64,000 nt of DNA from Candidatus Competibacteraceae bacterium (GTDB taxonomy: Bacteria > Pseudomonadota > Gammaproteobacteria > Competibacterales > Competibacteraceae). The stretch's first letter is position 1, and each line of letters begins with the position of its first letter. The translations under genes were made by a program, and so were the position numbers. Shown here piece after piece: positions 16,695-26,586 of this stretch. The stretch lies in NCBI GenBank assembly GCA_016699715.1, contig CP065007.1, positions 1,674,001 to 1,738,000 of the forward strand, written 5' to 3'. The notes below the pieces were generated by a model, which saw only the letters and a list, made by a program, of their open reading frames with translations, did no database searches and was not told the origin of the DNA.

Positions 16695-18308
16695 ATGCCC
16701 TTGCGATTGACCATCACCAGCTTTCAGCGGCTCTCTCCCGGTCAGGAAACCACCAAGACGCTCGACCGCGGGTCGATCAGCATCGGCCGGGCGGCGCAAA
16801 GCGACTGGGTCCTGCAAGACCCGGAACGCATCCTGTCCGGCCGGCATTGCACCCTCCACTATCAGGATGGTGGCTACTTCCTGACCGACACCAGCACCAA
16901 CGGCGTCTATCTCAACGATTCCGAACAGCGCGTCGGCCGCAACCAGATGGTCAGGCTGAAAGATGGCGACCATTTCGTTCTGGGCGAATACGAGATCGCG
17001 GTCGCCCTGCTATCCGAAGCCGCCGAACCAGCGAAAATCCAACCGGAAGGGCCGATCACCGAGGCCGTGCCGATTTCAGACCTGATGCCCGCCTCTGGCA
17101 CCGCGGAATTGGGCGGCGGCCCCGACAGCATGATCAAACCGTCCTTCGGCGACATTATGACCGAGGGCAGGGATGGCCTGGGCCTACGTCAGGCTCCGGG
17201 GAAGCCGGGCAAGGCAGCGGTGGTCACCGAACCGCCTTCCGATTTGATGGAACCGGAACGGGCTTCCTTCGAACCGCCGGCGCTGATCCCCGAAACACCG
17301 CCCTCGCCAATTCCAGAAATAACACCCCCACCGTTCGAACCCGGATCGGAACCAACGGACGAACCGTCCGCGGCACAGGCTGAGATGGAACCCCCAGCTC
17401 AACCGTTTCCCGATATCCTTGCACCGCCACCGGAAGCGCCGCCAGAAATACCGCCGGTGGCCGGCGAGCGTCCGGGGGAAAGCGCCGAGCCGCTGATCCC
17501 GGAAGACTGGTGGTCGACCCCTTCCCCCGCCGCCCAACCCGCGCCACCGCCAGTGCAACCCCCCGCACGGTCCGTCCCGGAAATACCCGCGCCACCGCCA
17601 GTGCAACCCCCCGCGCGGCCCGTCCCGGAAATACCCGCGCCACCGCCAGTGCAACCCCCCGCGCGGCCAGCGCGGCCCGAACCCCGTCCCACCGCTCAAC
17701 CGACCGGGCCGGACATCGATGTCCTGATTCGTGCCTTTCTGGAGGGCGCCGACCTGCCGCACCTGCAACTGACAGCCGAACAACTGCCCGACTGCATGCG
17801 CACCCTGGGCGAGATCTTCCGCGAAACCGTGCAGGGCCTGGTGGAAGTTCTGCTCGCCCGTGGCGATGTCAAAGGCGAGTTCCGCCTGCATCGCACCACT
17901 ATCGGTCCCATCGAAAACAACCCGCTCAAGACCTCGCCGGGCCAACCGCCGCTCAGCCCCGAACAGGTGATGACCCTGTTGCTGGTCCGACAGAAAGACG
18001 CCTACATGTCGCCAGTGCAGGCGGTGCGCGAGGGCTTCAACGACATCAAGGCCCACCAACTGGCGGTCATGGCCGGGATTCAGGCCGCTCTGGCCCGCCT
18101 TCTCGAACGGTTCGATCCGGGAAATCTGGAAACCCGGCTCGAACAGAGCGTGCTCGATAACCTCTGGCCGGGCAACCGCAAAGCTAAGTACTGGGATCTG
18201 TTTACGACCGAATATCGAACCATCGCCCGAGAGGCCGAGGACGATTTCAACGAGCTGTTTGGCGACGAATTTGCCCGTGCCTACGAAGAACGGTTGGGTG
18301 AACACTGA
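16695..18308 (+). CDS. tagH: T6SS FHA-domain protein TagH (Fha1-like)
   Basis: The protein has 537 residues from ATG 16695 (MPLRLTIT), the canonical start; ATGs at 16638 and 16641 would add about 18 residues. Residues 1-100 are an FHA domain with SISIGRAAQSDWVL and the phosphopeptide-binding segment GRHCTLHY and TSTNGVYLN. The central region of about 240 residues is Pro-rich and includes a 16-residue unit repeated almost three times. The C-terminal 200 residues match the T6SS-specific TagH domain. In HSI-I, Fha1 is phosphorylated by PpkA and dephosphorylated by PppA to switch firing. PppA is present here but PpkA is not in the window. Confidence 0.93.
   Translation: MPLRLTITSFQRLSPGQETTKTLDRGSISIGRAAQSDWVLQDPERILSGRHCTLHYQDGGYFLTDTSTNGVYLNDSEQRVGRNQMVRLKDGDHFVLGEYEIAVALLSEAAEPAKIQPEGPITEAVPISDLMPASGTAELGGGPDSMIKPSFGDIMTEGRDGLGLRQAPGKPGKAAVVTEPPSDLMEPERASFEPPALIPETPPSPIPEITPPPFEPGSEPTDEPSAAQAEMEPPAQPFPDILAPPPEAPPEIPPVAGERPGESAEPLIPEDWWSTPSPAAQPAPPPVQPPARSVPEIPAPPPVQPPARPVPEIPAPPPVQPPARPARPEPRPTAQPTGPDIDVLIRAFLEGADLPHLQLTAEQLPDCMRTLGEIFRETVQGLVEVLLARGDVKGEFRLHRTTIGPIENNPLKTSPGQPPLSPEQVMTLLLVRQKDAYMSPVQAVREGFNDIKAHQLAVMAGIQAALARLLERFDPGNLETRLEQSVLDNLWPGNRKAKYWDLFTTEYRTIAREAEDDFNELFGDEFARAYEERLGEH
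17538..17671 (+). repeat. 48-bp in-frame tandem repeat in tagH
   Basis: Two full 48-bp units (17538-17585 and 17586-17633) and a partial third encode PAPPPVQPPARxVPEI. They extend the Pro-rich linker between the FHA and TagH domains. The units are nearly identical, so copy number probably varies between strains. Confidence 0.85.
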
Positions 18309-18420
18309 TCTTCGCGTTCCCGATCCGACCCATTACTGTCGTTGCGCGGTTTGAATGCTAGGCTTTAGAAAAAACGGCGACCCCCACTCTTAACGAAACG
18401 ATACAACGAGCGATTCCGCC

Positions 18421-19776
18421 ATGAGTTGGTACAGTAAAGTTGTGTGGTCCGAGGGGATGTTCCTACGCCCCCAGCACTTCCAACAACAGGACCGCTATTT
18501 CGAAGCCGTGGTCCGGCAATCCTGCCACCATCTGCGCCCCTACGACTGGGGTATCGCCGAACTGGCTCTGGATCGGGAGGCGCTGGCCCTGGGCAAAATC
18601 GCCATCACCACCGCCTCCGGTCTGTTGCCCGACGGCACGCCGTTCAGCATTCCCGACCACGATCCGCCACCCGCGCCGTTGACGATCGACGCCGACGTGC
18701 GCGACACCCGGGTCATGCTGGCCCTGCCGCTGCGGCGGACCGGCATGGCCGACGTGGAACGCGGCGAGCAGCAACAAGACACCGCCACCCGCTACCGGGC
18801 CGTGGCCCGCGAGGTGCGGGACAACAACGTCGACACCGCCAACAACAGCGCCTTCGTCGAAACCGGCGAGCGCCGGCTACGGCTATTCCTCGACACCCGC
18901 GACTCCAGCGAGCACACCTGCATCGGCATCGCCCGGGTGCAGGAAAAGCGACCCGATCAGACGGTGGTGCTGGACCCCGACTACCTGCCGCCCTGCCTGG
19001 ACTGCCGCGGCGTACCGGTGCTGCTCGGTTTCGCCACCGAAATACTCGGGCTGCTGCATCAACGCGGCGACGCCCTGGCCGAACGAGTGACGGGGGCGGG
19101 CACGGCGCGTGGCGCGGGCGTGGACATCGCCCAGTTCTTGCGCCTGCAGACCGTCAACCGCTTCGAACCGCTATTCGCCCATCTGGCCTCCATGCAGGGG
19201 TTGCATCCGGAAACGTTCTACCAGATCGCCCTGCAACTGGCCGGCGAAATGTCCACCTTCACCGGCAAAACCAAGCGCCGGCCGCCGCCGTTCCCCGCCT
19301 ACGACCACGACGACCTGCAAAAAACCTTCGGCGCCCTGATCGGTGAGCTGCGCCGCTCGCTCAGTCTGGTCGAAGAGCAGGCGGCCATCCGCATTCCGAT
19401 CGAAGAACGCCAGTACGGCATCCGGGTGGCCATCATCACCGACCGCGAACGCCCGTTGCTGACCAAGGCCACCTTCATTCTGGCGGTCCGCGCCGACATG
19501 GCGACCGACCTGCTGCGCGCCCGCTTTCCGACCCAGGTCAAGATCGGTCCGGTCGAGCGTATCGCGCAGTTCGTCAACCATCATCTGCCCGGCATCGGGG
19601 TCAGCGCGCTGCCGGTGGCGCCGCGCGAGATCCCCTATCAGGCCGATTTCATCTATTTCCGGCTCGACCGCAGCAGCGAATTCTGGAAACAAGTGCTCAC
19701 CTCGGGCGGCTTCGCTTTCCATGTCGGTGGCGAGTTTCCGGGCTTGGACATGGCGTTTTGGGCCATCAAAGAGTAA
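18421..19776 (+). CDS. tssK: T6SS baseplate-membrane linker TssK
   Basis: This 451-residue protein trimerises and connects the baseplate to the TssL/TssM membrane complex. The start MSWYSKVVWSEGMFLRPQHF is diagnostic. Later family segments include LRLQTVNRFEPLF and the C-terminal PYQADFIYFRLDR with the shell-to-head transition. It follows tagH after 112 bp, a gap where HSI-I carries tssJ. No lipoprotein gene fits in that space. Confidence 0.96.
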   Translation: MSWYSKVVWSEGMFLRPQHFQQQDRYFEAVVRQSCHHLRPYDWGIAELALDREALALGKIAITTASGLLPDGTPFSIPDHDPPPAPLTIDADVRDTRVMLALPLRRTGMADVERGEQQQDTATRYRAVAREVRDNNVDTANNSAFVETGERRLRLFLDTRDSSEHTCIGIARVQEKRPDQTVVLDPDYLPPCLDCRGVPVLLGFATEILGLLHQRGDALAERVTGAGTARGAGVDIAQFLRLQTVNRFEPLFAHLASMQGLHPETFYQIALQLAGEMSTFTGKTKRRPPPFPAYDHDDLQKTFGALIGELRRSLSLVEEQAAIRIPIEERQYGIRVAIITDRERPLLTKATFILAVRADMATDLLRARFPTQVKIGPVERIAQFVNHHLPGIGVSALPVAPREIPYQADFIYFRLDRSSEFWKQVLTSGGFAFHVGGEFPGLDMAFWAIKE

Positions 19777-19790
19777 GCGAGTAGCGAACC

Positions 19791-21158
19791 GTGACCATCG
19801 ACGATCCGTTTGCCGCCGACGGAGATGAAGGCGACCGCACCATCATTCGGCCGGCGCCGGGCGGCCGGCGTGCCGGCCCGTCCTCGCCATCATCCCCGCC
19901 ACCCCCGCCGCCGCGCTCGCCCAGCCCGGCGCCGGCCGACTCCGCCCCGGTGTCGGCCGGCGTCGGCCTGAATCCACTGGAAGCCGCCGCCGCGCCGCTA
20001 CTCAGCCTGATCATGCGCCTGAAGAACACCCACTCGCATCCCGATCCCGAGCGCTTGCGACTGCGCATGATCGAAGAACTGAAAGCGTTTACCGTCAACG
20101 CCCGCAACGCTGGCGTCCACGAAAAGACCGTGTTCCGGGCCCGCTATGTGCTCTGCACCACGCTGGACGAGGTGGTGCTGAACACGCCCTGGGGCCGGGC
20201 CAGCGAATGGAGCGAGAGCAGCCTGCTGATCACGTTTCACAACGAAACCTGGGGTGGCGAAAAATTCTTCGAGCTGCTGGACGCCGTTCTTCCCGACCCG
20301 CGCAAGCATCTCCACCTGCTGGAACTGATGTACCTGTGTCTGGCCTTCGGTTTTCAGGGCCGCTACCGGCTGTTGGATAACGGCCGCAGCCGGTTGGAGG
20401 AACAGCGGGAGCGCACTTATAACGCCATCCGCACCGCCCATGGCGAATTCGAGCGGGAACTGTCCCCGCACTGGCGTGGCGTTCTCAACCAGCACAACCC
20501 GCTGATCCGCTACGTGCCACTATGGGTGGTGGCGGCGGTGGCGGCGGCTCTGCTGCTGATCGCCTACGCGCTGTTCAACTGGCTGCTGAACAGCGCCTCC
20601 GACCCGGTGCTGACCGCGCTCGGCGGCATTCGCGAGGACACCGTGGCCATGGTCCGCCGTGGCGGCGCGACGGCGGCGCCCGCGATCCCAAAACCGCAGG
20701 ATCTCAACGATCTCAACCGGGTATCGCGCGATCTGCGCAATTTTCTCGATCCCCAGATCCGGCAGGGTCTGGTCGATGTGATCGAGGATGCCGACAAGAC
20801 CACGGTCCGCATCCGCGGCGACGGCCTGTTCGACTCGGCCAGCGCCAACGTCAAACCGGCCTTTCTGCCGCTGCTGGCGCAGATTGGCAAGGAACTCAAC
20901 ACCGTCCAGGGCCGGGTGCTGGTCACCGGCCATTCGGACAGTATCCCGATCCACACCCTGCGATTTCCTTCCAACTGGCATCTTTCCAAAGCCCGCGCCG
21001 ACAGCGTGGTCCAGCTACTGGCCGCCGTCAGCAACCAGCCCGGCCGTTTCATCAGCGAAGGCCGCGCCGATACGGAATCGGTGGCTCCCAACAACACCCC
21101 GCAGAACCGCGCGCTGAACCGACGCGTCGATATCATCCTGCTGGCGCGAGTCAACTAG
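19791..21158 (+). CDS. tssL: T6SS membrane protein TssL (DotU) with C-terminal OmpA domain
   Basis: The protein has 455 residues. A Pro-rich N-terminal tail (1-60) is followed by the cytoplasmic DotU domain (65-240, including LCTTLDEVVLNTPWG), one transmembrane helix near 244-267 and a periplasmic OmpA-like peptidoglycan-binding domain (about 340-455; VTGHSDSIPIHTLRFPSNWH and NRALNRRVDI). This is the 'evolved' TssL layout, in which the protein anchors the complex to the wall itself. The start is GTG 19791, 14 bp after tssK. Confidence 0.95.
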   Translation: MTIDDPFAADGDEGDRTIIRPAPGGRRAGPSSPSSPPPPPPRSPSPAPADSAPVSAGVGLNPLEAAAAPLLSLIMRLKNTHSHPDPERLRLRMIEELKAFTVNARNAGVHEKTVFRARYVLCTTLDEVVLNTPWGRASEWSESSLLITFHNETWGGEKFFELLDAVLPDPRKHLHLLELMYLCLAFGFQGRYRLLDNGRSRLEEQRERTYNAIRTAHGEFERELSPHWRGVLNQHNPLIRYVPLWVVAAVAAALLLIAYALFNWLLNSASDPVLTALGGIREDTVAMVRRGGATAAPAIPKPQDLNDLNRVSRDLRNFLDPQIRQGLVDVIEDADKTTVRIRGDGLFDSASANVKPAFLPLLAQIGKELNTVQGRVLVTGHSDSIPIHTLRFPSNWHLSKARADSVVQLLAAVSNQPGRFISEGRADTESVAPNNTPQNRALNRRVDIILLARVN

Positions 21159-21167
21159 GCGGGGACC

Positions 21168-24100
21168 ATGAACAAGATCCTGAATTTTCTAAAAAGCCGC
21201 TGGTTCATCGGCATTACCGGCTTCCTGGCCGTCGCCGGTTTGATCTGGTACCTCGGCCCCCTGATCGCCGTCGCCGGCCAGACTCCGCTGGCTTCGGACC
21301 TGGGCCGTATCGGCTCCATCATGACCGTCGGCGGCATGTATGGCCTGTACCAGCTTTTGTACTATATCGACACCCTGAAGCGGAACCGCAATATGTTGGC
21401 CGATCTGGCCGGTCAAGCCGGGATCGGAACGGGCGGAGCGGGCGGAACGGGCGGAACGGGCGGAACGGGCGGAGCGGCCGGAGCGGCCGATCAGGGCGCG
21501 GCCAGCGAAAGCGAGCAGGCTGCTCGCGAGCGTCAGAGAAAAAAGGAAGAGGAAGCCGCCTCGGCCGAGGAAATCTCCACGCTCAAGCAGGGTTTGGACG
21601 AAGCGCTGTCGGTCCTCAAGCGGGCCAAGCTGGGCGGCAAGACCGGCCGCACCCAATACCTCTACCAGTTGCCCTGGTACATCATCATCGGCCCACCCGG
21701 TTCCGGTAAAACCACGGCGTTGATCAATTCCGGTCTGCGTTTCCCGCTGGGCGCCGGCAAGGTGCGCGGGGTGGGCGGCACCCGCAACTGCGATTGGTGG
21801 TTTACCGACGAAGCGGTGCTGCTGGACACCGCCGGCCGCTACACCACCCAGGACAGCCACGAGGAAGTGGACCGGGCCGCCTGGCGCGGCTTCCTGGACC
21901 TGCTGAAGAAACACCGCCGCCGCCGACCCATCAACGGCGCCTTCATCGCCATCAGCCTGGCCGATCTGATGCAGCAGAGCGAGGAGGAACGCTCCGCCCA
22001 GGCGCTGGCCATTAAACAGCGGGTACAGGAGCTGCACGAACATTTCGGCATCCGCTTCCCCATCTACGTCCAGTTCACCAAGGCCGACCTGATCGCCGGT
22101 TTCATCGAATTCTTCGGTGATCTGGGCCTGGAAGAGCGGGCTCAGGTCTGGGGCCTGACCTTCCCGCTGGACGACACCACCAGTCCGGAAGGCGTGGTCG
22201 AACGGTTCACCGCCGAGTTCGAGCTGCTGGAGCAGCGGCTGAATGACCGACTGGTGCAGCGCCTGCAGGAGGAACGTGACCCCCAACGGCGCGATCTGAT
22301 CTACACCCTGCCCCAGCAGTTCGCGTCCCTGAAGCAGGTCGCCGACCGCTTCCTCAAGGAAGCGTTCCGACCCAGCCGCTATGAGGAGCGGGTGCTGTTG
22401 CGCGGGGTGTACTTCACCAGCGGCACCCAGGAAGGTACGCCGATCGATCGGCTAATGAGTTCGCTGGCCACCACTTTCGGCCTGCACCGCCAGACCTTGA
22501 GCACCTTCTCCGGCAAGGGTCGCAGTTACTTCATTACCCGGCTGCTGCGCGAGGTTATCTTCCCGGAAGCGGAGATCGCCGGCGCCAATCTCAAGGTGGA
22601 ACGCTGGCGTGGCTGGATCCAGCGTGGTGCCTACGCCGCCGCCCTGCTGGTCACCGTCATTGCCGCCCTGCTGTGGCTGACCAGCTACGCCCGCAATGAA
22701 ATCTATGTGCGGGCGGTGGAAAAACAGCGGCTGGAGGTGGAACGACAGATCCAGGTGCTCTCGCCCGATCAGACCGATCCCGCCGCCGCCCTGTCCCTGT
22801 TGACCGCCGCCCGCACCATCCCCGGCGGCTATGACGACCGCGATACCGGCACCCCCTGGCTGATGGGCTTTGGGCTTTATCAGGGCGACAAGCTCGGCGG
22901 CGAAGCACTGGCGATCTACCAGCGGCTGCTGGAGCGGGCTTTTCTACCCCGCATCGTGCTGCACATGGAGGAACGGCTACGCCAGAACACCGACAATACC
23001 GGCGCGCTATACGACACCCTCAAGGCGTACCTGATGCTGGACGACGCCGAGCACTTCGACGCCAAGACCGTCAAGGACTGGATGGAGCAGGAGTGGCAGA
23101 CCAACCTGCCGCGCGGCTTCACCCGCGAGCAGCGCGAACAACTGTCGGCCCACCTGGACGCCCTGCTGGAACAGGCGCCGCTGCAATCGCCCATCGCCTT
23201 GGACAATGCGTTGATCCAGCGCAGCCGGAATCTGCTGAACCAGGTACCCCTGTCCCAGCGTATCTACGAACGACTCAAGCAGCGCCAGCGCAGTGCCGGC
23301 ACGCCACCGGACATCGGCCTAACCCTCGCCGCTGGCCCCGACACGCCCCGGGTATTCGACCGCGGGAGCGGCCAGGCGCTGAACAGCGGGGTTCCCGGTT
23401 TGTACACCTATAAGGGTTACTACCAGTTTTTTCTGGACGAAAACCCCAAGCTGGTGGCCCACCTGGCCGACGAAAGCTGGATTCTGGGCCAAACCCTGCA
23501 AATTTCCAGCGATCCAGCCGACCGTCAGCGCATCGCCGAGGGTGTCTGCCGCTTGTACCTCGGCGATTACCTGAAGCAGTGGCAGGATCTGCTCGGCGAT
23601 GTCAAGATCAAGGTGTTCAACAACCCGCAAGAGGCGCTCGACATTCTGCAAGTACTGTCGGGACCGGCCTCGCCGCTGCGAACCCTGATCGAAACCGTGG
23701 CCCGTGAAACCGCGCTGGACCAGCCGCCCGCGCCGCCGGAGGCCGGCAAACCCGCCGCCGACCGGTCGCTGACCGACAAGATCGCTGGCATCCTGGGCAA
23801 GAGCGACACCACCGCCGCCGACCCGCTGCTGCAACCTTGCGCCCTCGACCCCCGGCTGACCAGCTTCGATGCCCAGTACCGCCGGGAAATCGATGGCGTC
23901 GGCGGCACCATTCCACCCTTCGACAAAACCCTGGCGACGCTCAACGATCTGTACGGCCATATGAACGCCATCGCCCGCGCCCGGGAGTCCAGCCCGGATG
24001 GCGCCGTGCCGCAAAATCTCAAGGACCAGTTTGGTACCGTGATCAATCAGTTGCAGGTGGATGCCGCCCGCAAGCCGCCGCCCTTCAACCTCCTGCTGGA

Positions 24101-24956
24101 CAAACTGGCCCGGGACAGCGCCGATATTGTGCGCAGCCTGCGCGACCGGCTAAACGCTCAGTGGAAGGCGGCGCAAGTCGCCCCTTTTTTTCAGGATAAT
24201 CTGCGCGGCCGTTACCCGCTGGTCCGCAGCTCCATTCAATGGAGCGGCGTCGGAGCGGGCGGCGCTCAGGACTCCAGCGCCCCAGTCAATTCGATTCAAT
24301 GGGTTGGACAAAGCCCCGTCAGCCCGATCCGCTCGCCGGCGGGACCGCCCGACGCCACCCTGGCCGCCTTCGGTCGGTTTTTTGGCCCAAACGGTCTGAT
24401 GGACCGCTTCTTCAAGCAGTACCTGCAACCATACGTTGATACCTCGCAAGGTAGCTGGCGCTGGCGTGGTCCCACCGGACCGGAGCAGAGCATCGCCCCG
24501 GAAGCGCTGCAAGCCTTCCAGCGCGCCGCCGTCGTGCGCGCCGCTTTATTCGGCGGTGGCCAGAATCCCATGATCCGCTTTCAGATGATCCCTCTTCAGC
24601 TTGGCCCCGGCGTGAGTCAGTCCACGATCAGTCTGGATGGCCAAACCTTCGTTTACAGCGCCAACCAAGCCGGGCGGCAGGGCGACCTGCAATGGACCGG
24701 AACCGCCGGGCAGGCACGCGTCGAATTGCTGCCGCAGCCCGGCGGCAGTCCGGCGCGACTGAGCGAAACCGGTCCCTGGGCCTGGTTCAAGTTGCTCGAC
24801 CAGGCTCAGATCCGGCCGCTGGGCGCCGGCCAATTCCAGGTCACGTTTCAGTCGGGCGGCTTGCAGGCCATCTACCAGATGCGGACCCCCGGCAGCACCT
24901 CCAACCCCTTCAGCCTGCAAGAGATGGTGGGTTTCCAGTGTCCGGAACAACTCTAA
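21168..24956 (+). CDS. tssM: T6SS membrane protein TssM (IcmF)
   Basis: This 1262-residue inner-membrane protein forms the transenvelope channel with TssL. Two membrane helices lie near residues 12-60. A Gly-rich linker encoded by a 9-bp repeat follows (about residues 85-105). A cytoplasmic NTPase domain has Walker A GPPGSGKTTAL from residue 175. A third membrane helix lies near 490, and the large C-terminal region is periplasmic. The usual outer-membrane partner TssJ is not encoded here. It begins 9 bp after tssL. Confidence 0.96.
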   Translation: MNKILNFLKSRWFIGITGFLAVAGLIWYLGPLIAVAGQTPLASDLGRIGSIMTVGGMYGLYQLLYYIDTLKRNRNMLADLAGQAGIGTGGAGGTGGTGGTGGAAGAADQGAASESEQAARERQRKKEEEAASAEEISTLKQGLDEALSVLKRAKLGGKTGRTQYLYQLPWYIIIGPPGSGKTTALINSGLRFPLGAGKVRGVGGTRNCDWWFTDEAVLLDTAGRYTTQDSHEEVDRAAWRGFLDLLKKHRRRRPINGAFIAISLADLMQQSEEERSAQALAIKQRVQELHEHFGIRFPIYVQFTKADLIAGFIEFFGDLGLEERAQVWGLTFPLDDTTSPEGVVERFTAEFELLEQRLNDRLVQRLQEERDPQRRDLIYTLPQQFASLKQVADRFLKEAFRPSRYEERVLLRGVYFTSGTQEGTPIDRLMSSLATTFGLHRQTLSTFSGKGRSYFITRLLREVIFPEAEIAGANLKVERWRGWIQRGAYAAALLVTVIAALLWLTSYARNEIYVRAVEKQRLEVERQIQVLSPDQTDPAAALSLLTAARTIPGGYDDRDTGTPWLMGFGLYQGDKLGGEALAIYQRLLERAFLPRIVLHMEERLRQNTDNTGALYDTLKAYLMLDDAEHFDAKTVKDWMEQEWQTNLPRGFTREQREQLSAHLDALLEQAPLQSPIALDNALIQRSRNLLNQVPLSQRIYERLKQRQRSAGTPPDIGLTLAAGPDTPRVFDRGSGQALNSGVPGLYTYKGYYQFFLDENPKLVAHLADESWILGQTLQISSDPADRQRIAEGVCRLYLGDYLKQWQDLLGDVKIKVFNNPQEALDILQVLSGPASPLRTLIETVARETALDQPPAPPEAGKPAADRSLTDKIAGILGKSDTTAADPLLQPCALDPRLTSFDAQYRREIDGVGGTIPPFDKTLATLNDLYGHMNAIARARESSPDGAVPQNLKDQFGTVINQLQVDAARKPPPFNLLLDKLARDSADIVRSLRDRLNAQWKAAQVAPFFQDNLRGRYPLVRSSIQWSGVGAGGAQDSSAPVNSIQWVGQSPVSPIRSPAGPPDATLAAFGRFFGPNGLMDRFFKQYLQPYVDTSQGSWRWRGPTGPEQSIAPEALQAFQRAAVVRAALFGGGQNPMIRFQMIPLQLGPGVSQSTISLDGQTFVYSANQAGRQGDLQWTGTAGQARVELLPQPGGSPARLSETGPWAWFKLLDQAQIRPLGAGQFQVTFQSGGLQAIYQMRTPGSTSNPFSLQEMVGFQCPEQL
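21427..21483 (+). repeat. 9-bp Gly-linker repeat in tssM
   Basis: Tandem copies of about 9 bp (gcgggcgga / acgggcgga) encode a GAGGTGGTGGTGG-type linker just after the second membrane helix of TssM. They are low-complexity and in frame. Confidence 0.7.
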
Positions 24957-25729
24957 CCCCCACCCTGGCACGACCGGCGGCTGGCTTCTTCGGCAAGCTG
25001 CCCAGTCGAGGCGATTTCATCGGCCGCCATCTGCCCAAAAGCTTCGTCGGCCCCTGGGATCACTGGTTGCAGACCGCTATCGCCCACAGCCGCGACCAGT
25101 TGGGCGAAAACTGGCGGGAATACTACTGTACCAGCCCGGTCTGGCGCTTCGCGCTCGGCCCCGGTCTCTGCGGGTCCGCCGCCTACGCCGGTATCATGAT
25201 GCCCAGCATGGACCGGGTGGGACGTTACTACCCGCTGGTGATCGCCGCGGCGCTGGCACCGGACTGGCCGCTGTTCGCGCTGCCGGCTGGCGGCGAAGCC
25301 TGGTTTCGCCAAGCCGAACAGCTGGCGCTGGCGGCGCTCGAACGCGACGAACTGGATCTGGACCAATTCAGCCAACAGGTCGCGGCACTGGGCGCACCGC
25401 TTGCGGACGATTTTCCAGCGACGAGTCCGGCGAGCGGCGGCGACGCCTGGTATTGTCCGTTGCCGCAAGCGCTGGACTCGACCGGGATTTCGCCGTTTCT
25501 GGCCAGCGATCTGCTACGACGGGGCTTTCCCCTGCATAGCCTGTGGTGGGCCGACGGCTCCGACTGGATCGCCCGCTGCCTGCTGATCTGTAAGGACCTG
25601 CCGCCAGCCGATGGTTTTGCGGCGCTGTTGGCCGGAAACTGGCAACAATGGGGCTGGCACGAAAAAGCGCCCGCCGGCATCGCCCATCGCCCAGGCGAGC
25701 CACCCGCCGCCGAAGAGGAAGAACCATGA
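24938..25729 (+). CDS. tagF: T6SS-associated protein TagF (ImpM family)
   Basis: The protein has 263 residues, with GFFGKLPSRGDFIGRHLP near the N-terminus and PSMDRVGRYYPLV, both TagF signatures. In P. aeruginosa, TagF represses assembly post-translationally by acting on Fha1. The start GTG 24938 overlaps the end of tssM by 19 bp; longer upstream readings in this frame lie wholly inside tssM and are rejected. The stop overlaps pppA as ATGA. Confidence 0.92.
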   Translation: MSGTTLTPTLARPAAGFFGKLPSRGDFIGRHLPKSFVGPWDHWLQTAIAHSRDQLGENWREYYCTSPVWRFALGPGLCGSAAYAGIMMPSMDRVGRYYPLVIAAALAPDWPLFALPAGGEAWFRQAEQLALAALERDELDLDQFSQQVAALGAPLADDFPATSPASGGDAWYCPLPQALDSTGISPFLASDLLRRGFPLHSLWWADGSDWIARCLLICKDLPPADGFAALLAGNWQQWGWHEKAPAGIAHRPGEPPAAEEEEP

Positions 25730-26541
25730 ACCAGAAACCCGCTTTTAAATGGTCGTCCGCCGGCCGTAGCCATGTCGGCATGGTGCGGGCGATCAATGAA
25801 GATTCCTGCCTGGTGATGCCCGAACTGGGCCTTTGGGCGGTCGCCGACGGCATGGGCGGACATGAAGCCGGCGATATCGCCAGCCAGATGCTGATCGAAG
25901 GCCTGCAGCAGATACCGCCACCGCGCGATTGGCAGAGTTTTCTGGACTCGGTGCAACAGCAAATGCAAGAGGTGAACCAGCGCTTGCGGTTGGAATCGGC
26001 GCAACGCTACCAGAACCGCACCATCGGCAGCACGGTGGTGGCGCTACTGATCTACGAGACGCAGTGCGCCTGCCTGTGGGTGGGGGACAGCCGTATCTAC
26101 CGGCTGCGGGACGGCCAACTCCAGCAACTCACTCGCGATCACAGCCACGTACAGGAATTGGTCGACCAGGGGTTGATCGCACCCGAGGACGCGCACCGCC
26201 ATCCGCTGGCCAACGTGATCACCCGGGCGGTCGGATCGGCCGAGGAAATGCTCATCGACGAAGTCATCCACCCGCTGCATCCCGGCGATATGTTTCTACT
26301 GTGCAGCGACGGCCTCAATAAAACCGTGAGCGACGAGGAAATCAGTCGCCTGCTGATCCACAGCGACCACGACTGTCACGAGGCGGTCAAGGCCTTCATC
26401 CACCTCGCGCTGATGCGGGACGCCAGCGACAACGTAACCACCGTGGTGGTCAACATCGACGCCGATCCCCTGGAAGCCACCGAGGAACCGGGCGCGGCAA
26501 CGCTCGACAATCCGATCCCGCCGGACTGGTACCTGGATTGA
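25726..26541 (+). CDS. pppA: T6SS serine/threonine protein phosphatase PppA (PP2C)
   Basis: This is a 271-residue PP2C-family phosphatase. Metal-binding motifs are present: INEDSCLV, VADGMGGHEAGD, VGDSRIYRLRDG, CSDGLNKTVSDEE and DASDNVTTVVV. In HSI-I, PppA reverses PpkA phosphorylation of Fha1. The cognate kinase gene, normally next in order, is missing, and the following gene is on the opposite strand. ATG 25726 overlaps the tagF stop codon, so the two are coupled. Confidence 0.94.
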   Translation: MNQKPAFKWSSAGRSHVGMVRAINEDSCLVMPELGLWAVADGMGGHEAGDIASQMLIEGLQQIPPPRDWQSFLDSVQQQMQEVNQRLRLESAQRYQNRTIGSTVVALLIYETQCACLWVGDSRIYRLRDGQLQQLTRDHSHVQELVDQGLIAPEDAHRHPLANVITRAVGSAEEMLIDEVIHPLHPGDMFLLCSDGLNKTVSDEEISRLLIHSDHDCHEAVKAFIHLALMRDASDNVTTVVVNIDADPLEATEEPGAATLDNPIPPDWYLD

Positions 26542-26586
26542 GGCGCGAGGCGCGAGGCGGTACGCGCGCGCCCTTAGCGCTGGTGC

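Noticed and set aside
17184..18305. Gly/Arg-rich antisense frame in tagH
   Set aside because: Its repeats are the mirror of the Pro-rich linker of TagH; no ribosome site or domain.
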